Below the pieces are notes generated by a model that had not been told where the DNA came from, ran no database searches, and saw only the letters and a list, made by a program, of their open reading frames with translations. Positions 8,357 to 17,714 of a stretch of DNA of 64,000 bases are shown here, piece after piece (position 1 is the first letter of the stretch; each line of letters begins with the position of its first letter). Location of the stretch: contig NZ_CABPRZ010000011.1 of the NCBI RefSeq assembly GCF_902459695.1, positions 62,001 through 126,000 on the forward strand, in the 5' to 3' direction. The DNA comes from Pandoraea terrae (GTDB lineage: Bacteria; Pseudomonadota; Gammaproteobacteria; Burkholderiales; Burkholderiaceae). The position numbers were made by a program, and so were the translations under genes.

Positions 8357-9208
8357 TCAGGCCGGCAGGGCGATGCAGTGGTCGGCGGCAGTGACGTCGC
8401 TGGCCGCAAAGCCCGGTGCGCCGGCCAGTTCTGCGAACAGGGCGGGCAGATCGGCCCGCATCGCGTCGAACAGCTGCGTGAAGTCGTCGATGACGAAATA
8501 CGTTTCCTGGAACGTGTCGATGCGATACCGCGTCTGCATCACCCGGGCCAGATCGAACGCCAGACGGTTCGGCTTGCCCGAGCTCAGCGAAAATTCGGTT
8601 TCGCCACGGCTCGACACGATGCCGGCGCCGTAGATTCGCAATCCGTCGCCATGACGCATCAGGCCGAATTCCACCGTGTACCAGTACAGGCGCGCCAACA
8701 GGGGCAAAGCGTCGAGTTTTTGCGCCGTCTGGCCGGCGATGCCGTACGCCTGCATGAAATCGCCGAAGACCGGATTGGCCAGCAGCGGCACGTGGCCGAA
8801 TACGTCGTGGAAGCAGTCCGGCTCCTGCAGGTAGTCAAGCTGGTCGGGCCTGCGCATCCACCACGTCGCCGGAAAACGGCGCTCGGCGAGATGGTTGAAG
8901 AAAACGTCGTCCGGCACCAGGCCGGGCACCGCGACGATCTGCCAACCGGTGGTCGCCGCAAGTTTTTCGTTCAGGCGCGCGAACTCTGGCACGCGATGTG
9001 CGTCCATGTCCAGAGCGTCGAGCCCGTCCAGAAAGGCGTCACACACGCGGCCCGGCAGCAGCTTGGCCTGGCGTTCGTACAGCTGTTGCCACACCGCGTG
9101 GTCGACCGCGCCATAGGCATGGACCGGCTGGTCGATGGTGAAATCGGTGCGGGTCGTGAGACCGGCGTCGAACTGCTCCCTGAGCATGGCGGTAGTGACA
9201 GTGGACAT
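8357..9208 (-). CDS. phhA: phenylalanine-4-hydroxylase
   Basis: It converts phenylalanine to tyrosine with oxygen and a tetrahydropterin, using one non-haem Fe(II). The 283-residue length matches bacterial monomeric enzymes. The iron ligands are visible: FHDVFGH gives His134 and His139, and WYTVEFG gives Glu180, matching the known H-H-E triad spacing of the Chromobacterium enzyme. There is no regulatory ACT domain, as is usual in bacteria. phhB follows downstream, and an Lrp-type regulator is divergently encoded, so the three form a phenylalanine catabolism unit. Confidence 0.96.
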   Translation of the reverse strand: MSTVTTAMLREQFDAGLTTRTDFTIDQPVHAYGAVDHAVWQQLYERQAKLLPGRVCDAFLDGLDALDMDAHRVPEFARLNEKLAATTGWQIVAVPGLVPDDVFFNHLAERRFPATWWMRRPDQLDYLQEPDCFHDVFGHVPLLANPVFGDFMQAYGIAGQTAQKLDALPLLARLYWYTVEFGLMRHGDGLRIYGAGIVSSRGETEFSLSSGKPNRLAFDLARVMQTRYRIDTFQETYFVIDDFTQLFDAMRADLPALFAELAGAPGFAASDVTAADHCIALPA

Positions 9209-9306
9209 GGTGCGAAGCGCTCAATCAATCGTGTGGCAATGGTTGAAAGTGTAGTGCGCACGACCTGCGAAATGGGCGCATAATGCGCTTGTCAATTTTC
9301 TGTTTT

Positions 9307-9330
9307 GCGGAAATTTCGCATGGAAATGCG
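9307..9330. promoter_or_regulatory. candidate operator between phhA and the Lrp gene
   Basis: Two overlapping palindromes, GCGGAAATTTCGC at 9307-9319 and CGCATGGAAATGCG at 9317-9330, lie in the divergent region. Lrp/AsnC proteins bind degenerate palindromes with AT-rich centres, so this is a reasonable binding site for the adjacent regulator. No footprint evidence is implied. Confidence 0.4.
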
Positions 9331-9350
9331 ATTCATTGCGGAGAATCGTC

Positions 9351-9842
9351 ATGCTTGAATTGGACAGCTTTGATCTGGCGCTTTTGGAGGCCCTGCAGAA
9401 GGAGGGCCGCGCCACGCATCATCAGCTCGCCGAACATGTCGCACTGTCGGCCTCGCAGATCGGCCGGCGCTTGCAGCGGCTCGAGGCGGCCGGCGTCATC
9501 GAAGGCTATCGCGTCGTGTTGCGTCCCGAAGTCCTCGGGCTCGGGGTCACGGCGTTTACGAGCCTGCGGCTACAGCATCACGGCGACATGATCATCGAGC
9601 GCTTCCAGGCGGAAATCGAACTGTTGCCTGAAGTTCTCGAATGCTACGCCGTGGTCGGCGAGGCAGACTATCTGCTGCGCATTGTCGTGCCTGATCTCAA
9701 CGCATTGTCCGCCTTTGTGATGAAGCGATTGATGCAGGTGCCGGGCGTCGAGAACGTGCGCTCCAACATCGTGTTGAGCGCTTTCAAGCGCAGCAGTGCG
9801 CTGCCCTTGCACTATCTCGCCAATCGGACGGGTAGCCGCTGA
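9351..9842 (+). CDS. Lrp/AsnC-family regulator, probable activator of phhAB
   Basis: A 163-residue Lrp/AsnC protein. The N-terminal helix-turn-helix covers about residues 5-60 (ALLEALQKEGRATHHQLAEH, then LSASQIGRRLQRLEAAGVI). The C-terminal RAM/ACT-like ligand domain contains CYAVVGEADYLLRI. Start chosen at ATG 9351 after GGAGA rather than the TTG at 9336. It is divergent from phhA. By analogy with phhR-type and Lrp-type control in other proteobacteria it probably senses an aromatic amino acid and controls phhAB; the ligand is inferred from position only. Confidence 0.88.
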   Translation: MLELDSFDLALLEALQKEGRATHHQLAEHVALSASQIGRRLQRLEAAGVIEGYRVVLRPEVLGLGVTAFTSLRLQHHGDMIIERFQAEIELLPEVLECYAVVGEADYLLRIVVPDLNALSAFVMKRLMQVPGVENVRSNIVLSAFKRSSALPLHYLANRTGSR

Positions 9843-9937
9843 GCTCCGAAACGTCGCATTACAGATCTTTGGGAATTCGATCTGAATGGCGGATGGCCTC
9901 GGTTAGAATCGCCTCACCATCATCCGGGGAGGCGTCC

Positions 9938-12900
9938 ATGCCCTGTCGCACGAATCGTGTCTTTCCGATCGCACCGCTCGTGCGCGCGGCTTTGTTGGCG
10001 AGTATGCCGTTTCTGTGGGCCGCCGTCCCTGTTCAGGCGGCGAGCGTCGTGAGCGTTAGCCCGCAGGGCGAAGTGGCGCAGGTGCGTCAGCTCGTCGTCA
10101 AGTTCGACGAGGCGATGGTGCCGGCCGGCGATGCGCGCGCCACGGCGCCGGCCGATGTGCGCTGCACCGATCCCGCCGCGCGCGGCCAGGGGCGCTGGCT
10201 CGAACCGAAGATATGGGCCTACGATTTCGATCAGGATTTGCCGCCAGGGGTGCGCTGCGATGTGCAGTTGCATCGTCCGCTGACAGCGGTGTCCGGGAAG
10301 ACGCTGACGGGGCGCACCGCTTATGCGTTTAACACCGGCGGGCCGTTCGTGTCGCGCATTCGGCCGAGTTACGGGCCCATCGATGAAGCGCAGGCGTTCA
10401 TCCTGCAGCTCAATGGTCCGGCCGACCCGGACAGCCTGCGCAAGAATGTCTGGTGCGAAACCGAAGGCATCGGCGAGCGCATCGGCGTGACGCCTGTCGA
10501 AGGCGAACCCCGCGCCGCACTGCTCAAGCGGTTCCAGTTGGAGAAGGACGCGGCGCGCGTCGCGATCGTGCAATGCAACCGGACCCTGGCGCCGGGCGCA
10601 AAGATGCAACTGGTGTGGGGGGCTGGCGTGGCCACGCCGTCCGGCATCGTGAATCGCATGGCCAAGCGCTTCGAATTCCAGGTCCGCGAACCGTTTACCG
10701 CCAATTTCACTTGCGAGCGGGAGAACGCGAAGGCGCCGTGCACGCCACTGCGGCCATTGCGTCTCGAATTCAGCGCGCCCGTGGCCCGGGCCATCGCCGA
10801 GAAGATCCGGTTGAGGGCGGGGAATGGGTCTGCCGCGTCGCGCAGTCCCACGTTCGACGACAGCGACAAGAACCCCACCGTGTCAGCCGTCTCGTTTGCC
10901 GCGCCCTTTCCGGAGCGGGCCGAGCTGACCATTACGCTCCCTGACGGATTGGCGGATGACAGCGGCCGTAAGTTGGCCAATGCCGGGATGTTCCCGCTGG
11001 CCACGCACACCGCCGCGATGCCGCCGCTCGCGAAATTTGCGGCTGCGCCGTTCGGGATCGTGGAGCGGTTCGCAGAACCCGGCATGCCGCCGATGCTGCC
11101 GGTCACCTTGCGCAACGTCGAGGCAGCGCTGGGTGTGCAGGGACTGGCGGTCGCAGGGCCGGCGGCCCAGGGCGGCAAGGTCGCGCAACTGCGTGTCGAC
11201 AATGATGCCGATATCCTGAAATGGCTGAGCCAGGTCCGTCAGTTCGACGAAACCACCATGAGCTTGCGCGACATCGGTCGCGAAATGCCGTCGCTGCTGA
11301 ACAATCCGGCCGCGCGCGATGCCCTTTACGGCCCCAACGCCGTCACGCAGACCGTCGGCCGCGAGAAGCGTTACGACACCCGCAGTCTGCCGCTGCTGGC
11401 GGGCCTGCAGGGCGTGCAGCCGATGGCGCTGCCGGTGCCCAAGACGAACGATCCCCGTCCGTTCGAGGTGGTGGGCATTCCGTTCCAGAAGCCGGGCTTC
11501 TACGTTGTCGAAATCGCGTCGCCCTCGCTCGGGGCCGCATTGCTCGGCAAGTCCGTGCCGATGTATGTGCGTACGACGACGCTCGTGACCAATCTTGGGG
11601 TGCATTTCAAGCAAGGCCGCGAGAACAGCGCTGTCTGGGTGACCTCACTTGACAAGGGAAAGCCGGTCCCGAACGCGAAGGTCAAGGTGCTCGACTGCGA
11701 CGGCGGGCTCGTGGCGGAAGCCTCGACCGATGCGCAAGGCGTCGCGTCGATCGCACAGGCATTGCCGCGCGCCGGGTATTGCGAGAAAACGCGGAGGTCA
11801 GGGTATTTTGTCGTGGCGCGCACGGGCGGCGCCGATCCCGACATGGCGTTCGTCTTCTCGGAATGGAACCGCGGCATCGAACCGTGGCGGTTCAATGTGC
11901 CGACGGACGACAATCCCGCGCCTACGGTGCGGGCGCAGACCGTATTCGATCGAATGCTGTTCCGCGCCGGCGAGACGGTATCGATGAAGCATTTCATCCG
12001 CACCCAGACGCAGCAAGGGTTGGCATTGCCCAAACAGTTACCTGCGGTGCTGACGATTACGCATGAAGGTTCGGGACAAACCTATACCTTGCCGCTGCAA
12101 TGGCGGGCAGGACGGCTGGCCGACAGCAGCTTCCAGATTCCGCCGGGCGCCAAATTGGGCGAGTACAGCGTCACCATGCGGTATGACGACGCGGATAACG
12201 CCGGCCGTTCGCCTCGCGAATATCAGCCGACGTTGTCGACCGGCAGTTTTCGCGTCGAAGCGTTCCGCTTGCCGGTATTGGCCGGCACGATTGCCGTGCG
12301 CGAGGCAGGGCGTTTGCCGCTCGTCGGCGTGACCGAAGCGCCGTTGTCGGTGCAGCTCAATTATGTAGCGGGCGGGCCGGCGGGCAACGTACCGGTGCAG
12401 GTGTCTGCCCTGCTGCGGCCGCGCGCGCTTTCGTTTGCCGATTTCGACGCCTACAGCTTCGCGCCGTACAAACCGGCCGCCGCCAATGCCGGCAGCGCGA
12501 CAGACGAAGACGACGGCGATCAGGCGGCCCAGGCCAGCGATCAGAAACTGGTGGCTGACAAGCAGCGGCTCGTACTCGACAGGCATGGGGCCGGCACGCT
12601 CACGCTCAAGAATCTGCCGCGCGTGACCGAACCGGGCGATCTGGTGCTCGAAGCCAGTTTTGCCGACCCCAATGGCGAAATTCAGACGCTTCGCGGCGGC
12701 GCGACCTTGTGGCCGGCGGCGCTTGTCACCGGCATTCGCACTGATTCGTGGGTGTCGATCCGCGGCAAATTGCCGGTCAAGGCGGTTGCGCTTGATCTGC
12801 AGGGCCGTCCGAAGTCCGGCGTGGCGATGGAGATTCGCGCCGTGGCCAGGATCACGACGAGTAGCCGCAAACGCATGGTCGGTGGCTTCTACGCGTACGA

Positions 12901-15900
12901 CAACCATACCGAGACGAAGGATCTCGGCACCGTGTGCAGCGGCAACAGCGATTCGCACGGATTGTTCACCTGTGACGCAAAACTGTCCCAGGCGGGCGAT
13001 GTCACACTGATCGCGCGGGCCTTGGACGACAAGGGCAACCTGACCACGTCGAGCACCGGGGTGTGGGTGACGCGTCAAGGGGAAGTCTGGTTCGGCGGCG
13101 ACAATACCGACCGCATGGACGTCATTCCGGAGCGCCGCACCTACCAGCCTGGCGAGACTGCGAAACTTCAGGTGCGCATGCCGTTCCGTCGCGCCACGGC
13201 GCTCGTCTCGATCGAACGCGAAGGCATCGTCGAGACGCGGACGGTCGAGATCGCAGGTCAGGACCCGAGCATCGATCTGAAGATCGCGCCGGAATGGGGG
13301 CCGAACATCTATGTGTCGATACTGGCCGTGCGCGGCCGCATTCACGACGTGCCCTGGTATTCGTTCTTCACATGGGGGTGGAAGCAGCCGCTCGAATGGG
13401 TGCGTGCCTTCTGGTACGAAGGACGGGAATATCAGGCACCGACGGCGCTCGTCGATCTCGGCAAGCCTGCGTATCGCTTTGGAGTGACCGAGTTGCGCAT
13501 CGATACCGCGTCGCATCGGCTGGGTATTGAGGTCAAGCCTGACGCCGCGACGTATCCGGTGCGCGGGCACGCCAAGGTGAAACTGCGTGTGACGCAACCC
13601 GACGGCGAGCCGGTGCCGGCCGGCACGGAAGTGGCGGTTGCTGCCGTAGACGAGGCTTTGCTCGAACTGGCGCCCAATACCAGTTGGGATCTGCTCGATG
13701 CCATGTGGCAACGGCGCAGCTACGGCGTATCGACGTCCACTGCGCAGATGGAGATCATCGGGCGGCGGCATTACGGCCGCAAAGCCGTGCCGGCAGGCGG
13801 GGGCGGCGGCAAGAGTCCCACGCGGGAGCTGTTCGATACGCTGCTGCTGTGGCAGCCGCGCGTGACGGTCGACGCACAGGGCGAAGCCACGGTCGACGTG
13901 CCGCTCAACGATTCCCTGAGCAGTTTCCGGATCGTTGCCGTGGCGGATGCTGCGTTGCCCGGCGCACGAGGCCTCGCCGTGTTCGGCACCGGCAGCGCGA
14001 CGATTCGGGCGACGCAAGACCTGCAGCTGATTTCAGGGCTGCCGCCGCTGGTGCGCGAGGGCGACGACTATCGTGCACAGTTCACGGTGCGCAATACGAC
14101 GAAGCACGCCATGCGCGTGCAGCTGACGGCCCGGGCGACAGCTCTTGTGCTGCAGCCGCAGACCGTCGACGTGCCGGCGGGCGAAGCGCGTGAGGTGATG
14201 TGGCCGGTGGTCGCCCCGCCGGGGTTGGCCGATACCCGCGCGCAGTCCCTCATCTGGGAGGTGAACGCCCAGGCGCCGGCCACCGCCGGCGCACCGGCGG
14301 CGAGCGACGCGCTCAAGGTCAGCCAGCAGATCGCGCCGGCCTTGCCCGCGACCGTGCAGCAAGCCGTGCTGACCCAGGTGGAAGGCAGCCTGTCGATGCC
14401 GATGGCGCCGCCGGCGGGCAGCGTCGCAGACAGTACCGGCAAGTTGCGTGGCGGGGTGCGCGTCAGCCTGCAGCCGAGGCTGGCGCAGGGCATGCCGGGC
14501 GTGCAGCGCTGGTTCGCCGCGTATCCGTATGCCTGCCTGGAACAGCTGACGTCCAAGGCGCTGGGATTGCGCGACATCGCACAATGGCGGCGCGTCATGG
14601 GGTTGCTGCCGTCGTATCTGGACGACGACGGCCTCGCCACGTACTTTCCGCCGCAAGACGGCTTCGGCGCGCAGGGCAGTGACACGCTGACCGCGTATCT
14701 GCTATCGGTCAGCGCCGAGGCACGCGGCCTCGATCCGGCCTACGTGATTCCGGACGACGCGCAAACGCGCATGCTCGACGGTCTGTCTGCGTTCGTCGAA
14801 GGGCGTCTGTCCCGCCGGTTCTGGGCGCCGCGCGACGATCTGGCGCTGCGCAAGCTGTCGGCCATCGAGGCATTGTCGCGCTATGGCCGGGCCAACGCCC
14901 GCATGCTCGGTGCGCTGACCGTTACGCCCAATCAGTGGCCGACCTCGGCGGTGCTGGACTGGTACAACATCCTGCAACGCCTGCCCGATGTTCCGCAACG
15001 CGCCGAGCGCATCGCGCAGGCCGACCAGATCCTGCGGGCACGGCTGTCGTATCAAGGCACACGCGTCGTGTTCTCGACGGAACGCGAGGACGCCCTGTGG
15101 TGGTTGATGGTCGGGCCGGAGGTCAATGCCGCACGGCTGGCGCTGACGATGAATGACAACGCCGCCTGGAAGGACGACATGCCGCGATTGCTGATCGGAC
15201 TGCTCGGCATGCAGCATAGAGGGGCATGGTCGACAACTACGGCAAACCTCTGGGGTTCGTTGGCGGTGTCGAAGTTCTCCGTTCGCTTTGAGGCGCAATC
15301 GCCGGCGGGCCATACCGCGGTGCAGTGGCTGCGCGACAATCAGACGGTCGGCCACGTGCAGTCGATCGACTGGGACACGCTCAAGGCCGGCGCAAATCCG
15401 CCGCCCGTGTCGTTGCCGTGGCCGCCGCAGTCCGCAAGCGCGCCGGGACGCGATCTGGTGCGTCTGGAGCAGGCTGGCGCCGGCAGGCCATGGGCGACGA
15501 TCGAGAGCATGGCAGCAGTGCCGCTGAAGGCGCCGATCACCGCCGGATATCGCGTGACGAAAACCGTCGAGCCGCAGGACGCCACCGAACGCACGGCCCA
15601 GGGGTTCATGCGGGGCGCGGTACTGCGGGTACGCCTCGATATCGACGCGCAGGCCGATATGCGGTGGGTCGTCGTCAGCGATCCATTGCCGGGCGGCGCT
15701 ACGGTGCTCGGCGGCGGGCTCGGACGCGACTCGGTGATCGCGACGCGGGGCGAGAACAGTGAGGACGGCAGCAGGGCCGTGCCGGCTTTCGAGGAACGTG
15801 CCACGGACGCCTATCGCGCATACTTTGATTACCTGCCGAAGGGGCAGCACCGCATCGAGTACACCGTTCGTCTGAACAATGTCGGCACGTTCGCGGTGCC

Positions 15901-15991
15901 GCCGACGCGCGTCGAAGCGATGTACGAGCCGGCAATGTACGGCGAGTCGCCGAATACGCCGGTACGCGTGGCGCCCGCCGCCAATCGGTGA
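9938..15991 (+). CDS. bacterial alpha-2-macroglobulin (YfhM/ECAM type, thioester-containing)
   Basis: This 2017-residue protein is a periplasmic protease trap. Attack on its bait region exposes a thioester that covalently captures the protease. The thioester motif is intact: CLEQ at residues 1533-1536 (codons from 14534), in YPYACLEQLTSK, which marks it as the YfhM class rather than the thioester-less YfaS class. MG-type beta domains fill the N-terminal two thirds, followed by the PRVTVDAQGEATVDVPLNDSLSSFRI segment. Start at ATG 9938 because GGGGAGG precedes it and a signal peptide follows directly (about 34 residues, cleavage near PVQA). There is no lipobox Cys, unlike E. coli YfhM, so the protein is predicted soluble in the periplasm. 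pbpC lies four genes on, the classic partner. Confidence 0.93.
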   Translation: MPCRTNRVFPIAPLVRAALLASMPFLWAAVPVQAASVVSVSPQGEVAQVRQLVVKFDEAMVPAGDARATAPADVRCTDPAARGQGRWLEPKIWAYDFDQDLPPGVRCDVQLHRPLTAVSGKTLTGRTAYAFNTGGPFVSRIRPSYGPIDEAQAFILQLNGPADPDSLRKNVWCETEGIGERIGVTPVEGEPRAALLKRFQLEKDAARVAIVQCNRTLAPGAKMQLVWGAGVATPSGIVNRMAKRFEFQVREPFTANFTCERENAKAPCTPLRPLRLEFSAPVARAIAEKIRLRAGNGSAASRSPTFDDSDKNPTVSAVSFAAPFPERAELTITLPDGLADDSGRKLANAGMFPLATHTAAMPPLAKFAAAPFGIVERFAEPGMPPMLPVTLRNVEAALGVQGLAVAGPAAQGGKVAQLRVDNDADILKWLSQVRQFDETTMSLRDIGREMPSLLNNPAARDALYGPNAVTQTVGREKRYDTRSLPLLAGLQGVQPMALPVPKTNDPRPFEVVGIPFQKPGFYVVEIASPSLGAALLGKSVPMYVRTTTLVTNLGVHFKQGRENSAVWVTSLDKGKPVPNAKVKVLDCDGGLVAEASTDAQGVASIAQALPRAGYCEKTRRSGYFVVARTGGADPDMAFVFSEWNRGIEPWRFNVPTDDNPAPTVRAQTVFDRMLFRAGETVSMKHFIRTQTQQGLALPKQLPAVLTITHEGSGQTYTLPLQWRAGRLADSSFQIPPGAKLGEYSVTMRYDDADNAGRSPREYQPTLSTGSFRVEAFRLPVLAGTIAVREAGRLPLVGVTEAPLSVQLNYVAGGPAGNVPVQVSALLRPRALSFADFDAYSFAPYKPAAANAGSATDEDDGDQAAQASDQKLVADKQRLVLDRHGAGTLTLKNLPRVTEPGDLVLEASFADPNGEIQTLRGGATLWPAALVTGIRTDSWVSIRGKLPVKAVALDLQGRPKSGVAMEIRAVARITTSSRKRMVGGFYAYDNHTETKDLGTVCSGNSDSHGLFTCDAKLSQAGDVTLIARALDDKGNLTTSSTGVWVTRQGEVWFGGDNTDRMDVIPERRTYQPGETAKLQVRMPFRRATALVSIEREGIVETRTVEIAGQDPSIDLKIAPEWGPNIYVSILAVRGRIHDVPWYSFFTWGWKQPLEWVRAFWYEGREYQAPTALVDLGKPAYRFGVTELRIDTASHRLGIEVKPDAATYPVRGHAKVKLRVTQPDGEPVPAGTEVAVAAVDEALLELAPNTSWDLLDAMWQRRSYGVSTSTAQMEIIGRRHYGRKAVPAGGGGGKSPTRELFDTLLLWQPRVTVDAQGEATVDVPLNDSLSSFRIVAVADAALPGARGLAVFGTGSATIRATQDLQLISGLPPLVREGDDYRAQFTVRNTTKHAMRVQLTARATALVLQPQTVDVPAGEAREVMWPVVAPPGLADTRAQSLIWEVNAQAPATAGAPAASDALKVSQQIAPALPATVQQAVLTQVEGSLSMPMAPPAGSVADSTGKLRGGVRVSLQPRLAQGMPGVQRWFAAYPYACLEQLTSKALGLRDIAQWRRVMGLLPSYLDDDGLATYFPPQDGFGAQGSDTLTAYLLSVSAEARGLDPAYVIPDDAQTRMLDGLSAFVEGRLSRRFWAPRDDLALRKLSAIEALSRYGRANARMLGALTVTPNQWPTSAVLDWYNILQRLPDVPQRAERIAQADQILRARLSYQGTRVVFSTEREDALWWLMVGPEVNAARLALTMNDNAAWKDDMPRLLIGLLGMQHRGAWSTTTANLWGSLAVSKFSVRFEAQSPAGHTAVQWLRDNQTVGHVQSIDWDTLKAGANPPPVSLPWPPQSASAPGRDLVRLEQAGAGRPWATIESMAAVPLKAPITAGYRVTKTVEPQDATERTAQGFMRGAVLRVRLDIDAQADMRWVVVSDPLPGGATVLGGGLGRDSVIATRGENSEDGSRAVPAFEERATDAYRAYFDYLPKGQHRIEYTVRLNNVGTFAVPPTRVEAMYEPAMYGESPNTPVRVAPAANR

Positions 15992-16062
15992 GGCGAATCA
16001 TGACCGCACATCGCATGACGGCGGGTCCGCTGCGCGCGTGTGCGACTGAAGGGGAATAAGGC

Positions 16063-16797
16063 ATGACGTCATCGAAGGATCGTCTGGCGGCGCTGTTGCC
16101 GGCCGCCGCATTGCCGCGCGAGTCACAGCGGTTCTGGTGGTTGGCCGTGATTGCCGCCGCGGCCTACGGGATATCGCTGCGGCAAGCGCCGTATCCCGAT
16201 CAAGCGGTCGCGAAGGCATTGATGTGCGCATTGCTGTTGTTCGCGGCGCTCTATCATCGCGTCGGCCGCGAGCGGCCATGGCTGTGCGCGGCGCTGATCC
16301 TGTCCGGCGCGGGCGACGTGCTGCTCGCATTGCCGCAGTTGTCTTCCGGCTTCGTGGCGGGGCTTGGCGCATTCCTGCTCGCCCATCTTGCGTACTGCGC
16401 GGTGTTCTGGCCCAGACGGCAGCCGTGGCCCGCGTTGGCCATCTGGCGGCGCGCTGCGCTCATCCTCGTATGGATTGCCGCCGCTGGCGCCTACGCGCTG
16501 TATTGGCCGCGTCTGGGTGATTTGGCGGTGCCGGTCGCGTGTTACGTCATTGTCCTGGCCATGATGGCTTCGTCCGCTTTGCTTGCCCGTCTGGCGGGTG
16601 ACTGGGCGGCCGTGGGCGCGTTGTTGTTCACGGTGTCGGATGCCCTGATCGGGGCGTCGCGCTTCGTCGGCACGGTCGCCGGGCAGGCGTATGCGATCTG
16701 GATCCTGTACGCGCTGGCGCAATTGCTGCTGTGCGCCGGCATCCTCGCGCGTCGCGAAACGCGCGTCATGGCCCAACCGTGGAGAGACGCGACATGA
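16063..16797 (+). CDS. YhhN-family (lysoplasmalogenase-like) membrane protein
   Basis: A 244-residue integral membrane protein with about eight hydrophobic segments. The family signatures are an acidic GAGDVLLAL within a helix at about residues 84-92 and SDALIGASRF near 190-199; TMEM86/YhhN relatives use such Asp residues in hydrolysis of lysoplasmalogen or similar lipids. The bacterial substrate is uncertain, because few proteobacteria make plasmalogens. It starts 71 bp after the alpha-2-macroglobulin, and its TGA overlaps the next ATG by 4 bp, so it belongs to the same likely operon. Confidence 0.8.
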   Translation: MTSSKDRLAALLPAAALPRESQRFWWLAVIAAAAYGISLRQAPYPDQAVAKALMCALLLFAALYHRVGRERPWLCAALILSGAGDVLLALPQLSSGFVAGLGAFLLAHLAYCAVFWPRRQPWPALAIWRRAALILVWIAAAGAYALYWPRLGDLAVPVACYVIVLAMMASSALLARLAGDWAAVGALLFTVSDALIGASRFVGTVAGQAYAIWILYALAQLLLCAGILARRETRVMAQPWRDAT

Positions 16798-17714
16798 GGC
16801 AACTTCTGTCCGGCGGCGCACTCTGCCTCGCCGTTGCATTGGCCACGGGCGCGACACCGTTCCCGGTCGCCGCACAAGCGTCCGGGGCGTCCGCCTCGGA
16901 CGCGGTATCCAACGTCGCCGATGCGCTGTCGCTGCGCGTGGGCGAGCGCACATCCACGGCAACGCGCGCTGCGCTGCTTGCCGATACGCGCATGCAGGAA
17001 ATCGTGGTCGATGACGACAACTACAAGCGCCCGATGCGAATGCACGCGATACCGTTTGCCGACTGGCTGACGGCCATGATGCCCGATGCGGCAAAAGCGG
17101 CCGCACAAGGCGCGACGGCGACCGTCGTCGCCACCGACGGTTACGTCTCCCACATCCCGCTCACATTGTTGCTGGGACACCTGCCGCGGCAGCCGCAGGC
17201 GTATCTCGCCGTCGCGCCGGAGAACGCGCCGTGGCCGCCGCTCAAGGGCGATGCGATCGGGCCGTTCCGACTTGTCTGGCGCACGCCGCCGGGACCCGCG
17301 CGCGGCGGCGTGAACGAAAGCCATTGGACGTACAGCATCGGGCGCATCGAGATCACGCCGTCGCCACGCGAACGTTTCCCTGTGTTGCGGCCGGCGGCCA
17401 ACACACCGCCCGGCAGTGCGATCATGCGCGGGGCGGCAGTCTTCGAACGCGCCTGCTTTTCGTGTCATTCGCTTAACGGCGCGGGCGATGCGCACTTGGG
17501 ACCCGATCTGAACACGCCGAGCAGCCCGGTGGAGTATCTGGGCGAGAGGCGCCTGGCGGCGCTGATCCGGAATCCGCAGTCGCTTCGCTGGTGGCCGAAT
17601 TCACGCATGCCGGCCATTGACCGGGCGACAGTGTCCGACACGGAATTGACCGATCTGCTCGCGTATCTGCACCACATGTCGGGCCGCAAGGCGCCGCCGC
17701 CGAATGCGAAGTAG
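16794..17714 (+). CDS. exported cytochrome c with an N-terminal SUOX-like domain
   Basis: A 306-residue secreted protein with a Sec signal peptide ending near PVAAQA. The C-terminal third is a class I cytochrome c: CFSCH at residues 221-225 provides the haem thioethers and proximal His, and SRMPAID near 275 gives a probable Met ligand. Residues about 60-190 (VVATDGYVSHIPL, AYLAVAPENAPW, GPFRLVW) look like a sulfite-oxidase-type molybdopterin fold, but I see no clear cofactor Cys, so it may be a degenerate structural domain; this is inference. The ATG at 16794 overlaps the YhhN stop. Its own stop lies within the start of pbpC. The electron partner is unknown. Confidence 0.75.
   Translation: MRQLLSGGALCLAVALATGATPFPVAAQASGASASDAVSNVADALSLRVGERTSTATRAALLADTRMQEIVVDDDNYKRPMRMHAIPFADWLTAMMPDAAKAAAQGATATVVATDGYVSHIPLTLLLGHLPRQPQAYLAVAPENAPWPPLKGDAIGPFRLVWRTPPGPARGGVNESHWTYSIGRIEITPSPRERFPVLRPAANTPPGSAIMRGAAVFERACFSCHSLNGAGDAHLGPDLNTPSSPVEYLGERRLAALIRNPQSLRWWPNSRMPAIDRATVSDTELTDLLAYLHHMSGRKAPPPNAK

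Noticed and set aside
12038-14017. 659-codon minus-strand open frame opposite the alpha-2-macroglobulin gene
   Set aside because: Same composition signature; the plus strand carries the conserved protein with its thioester motif.
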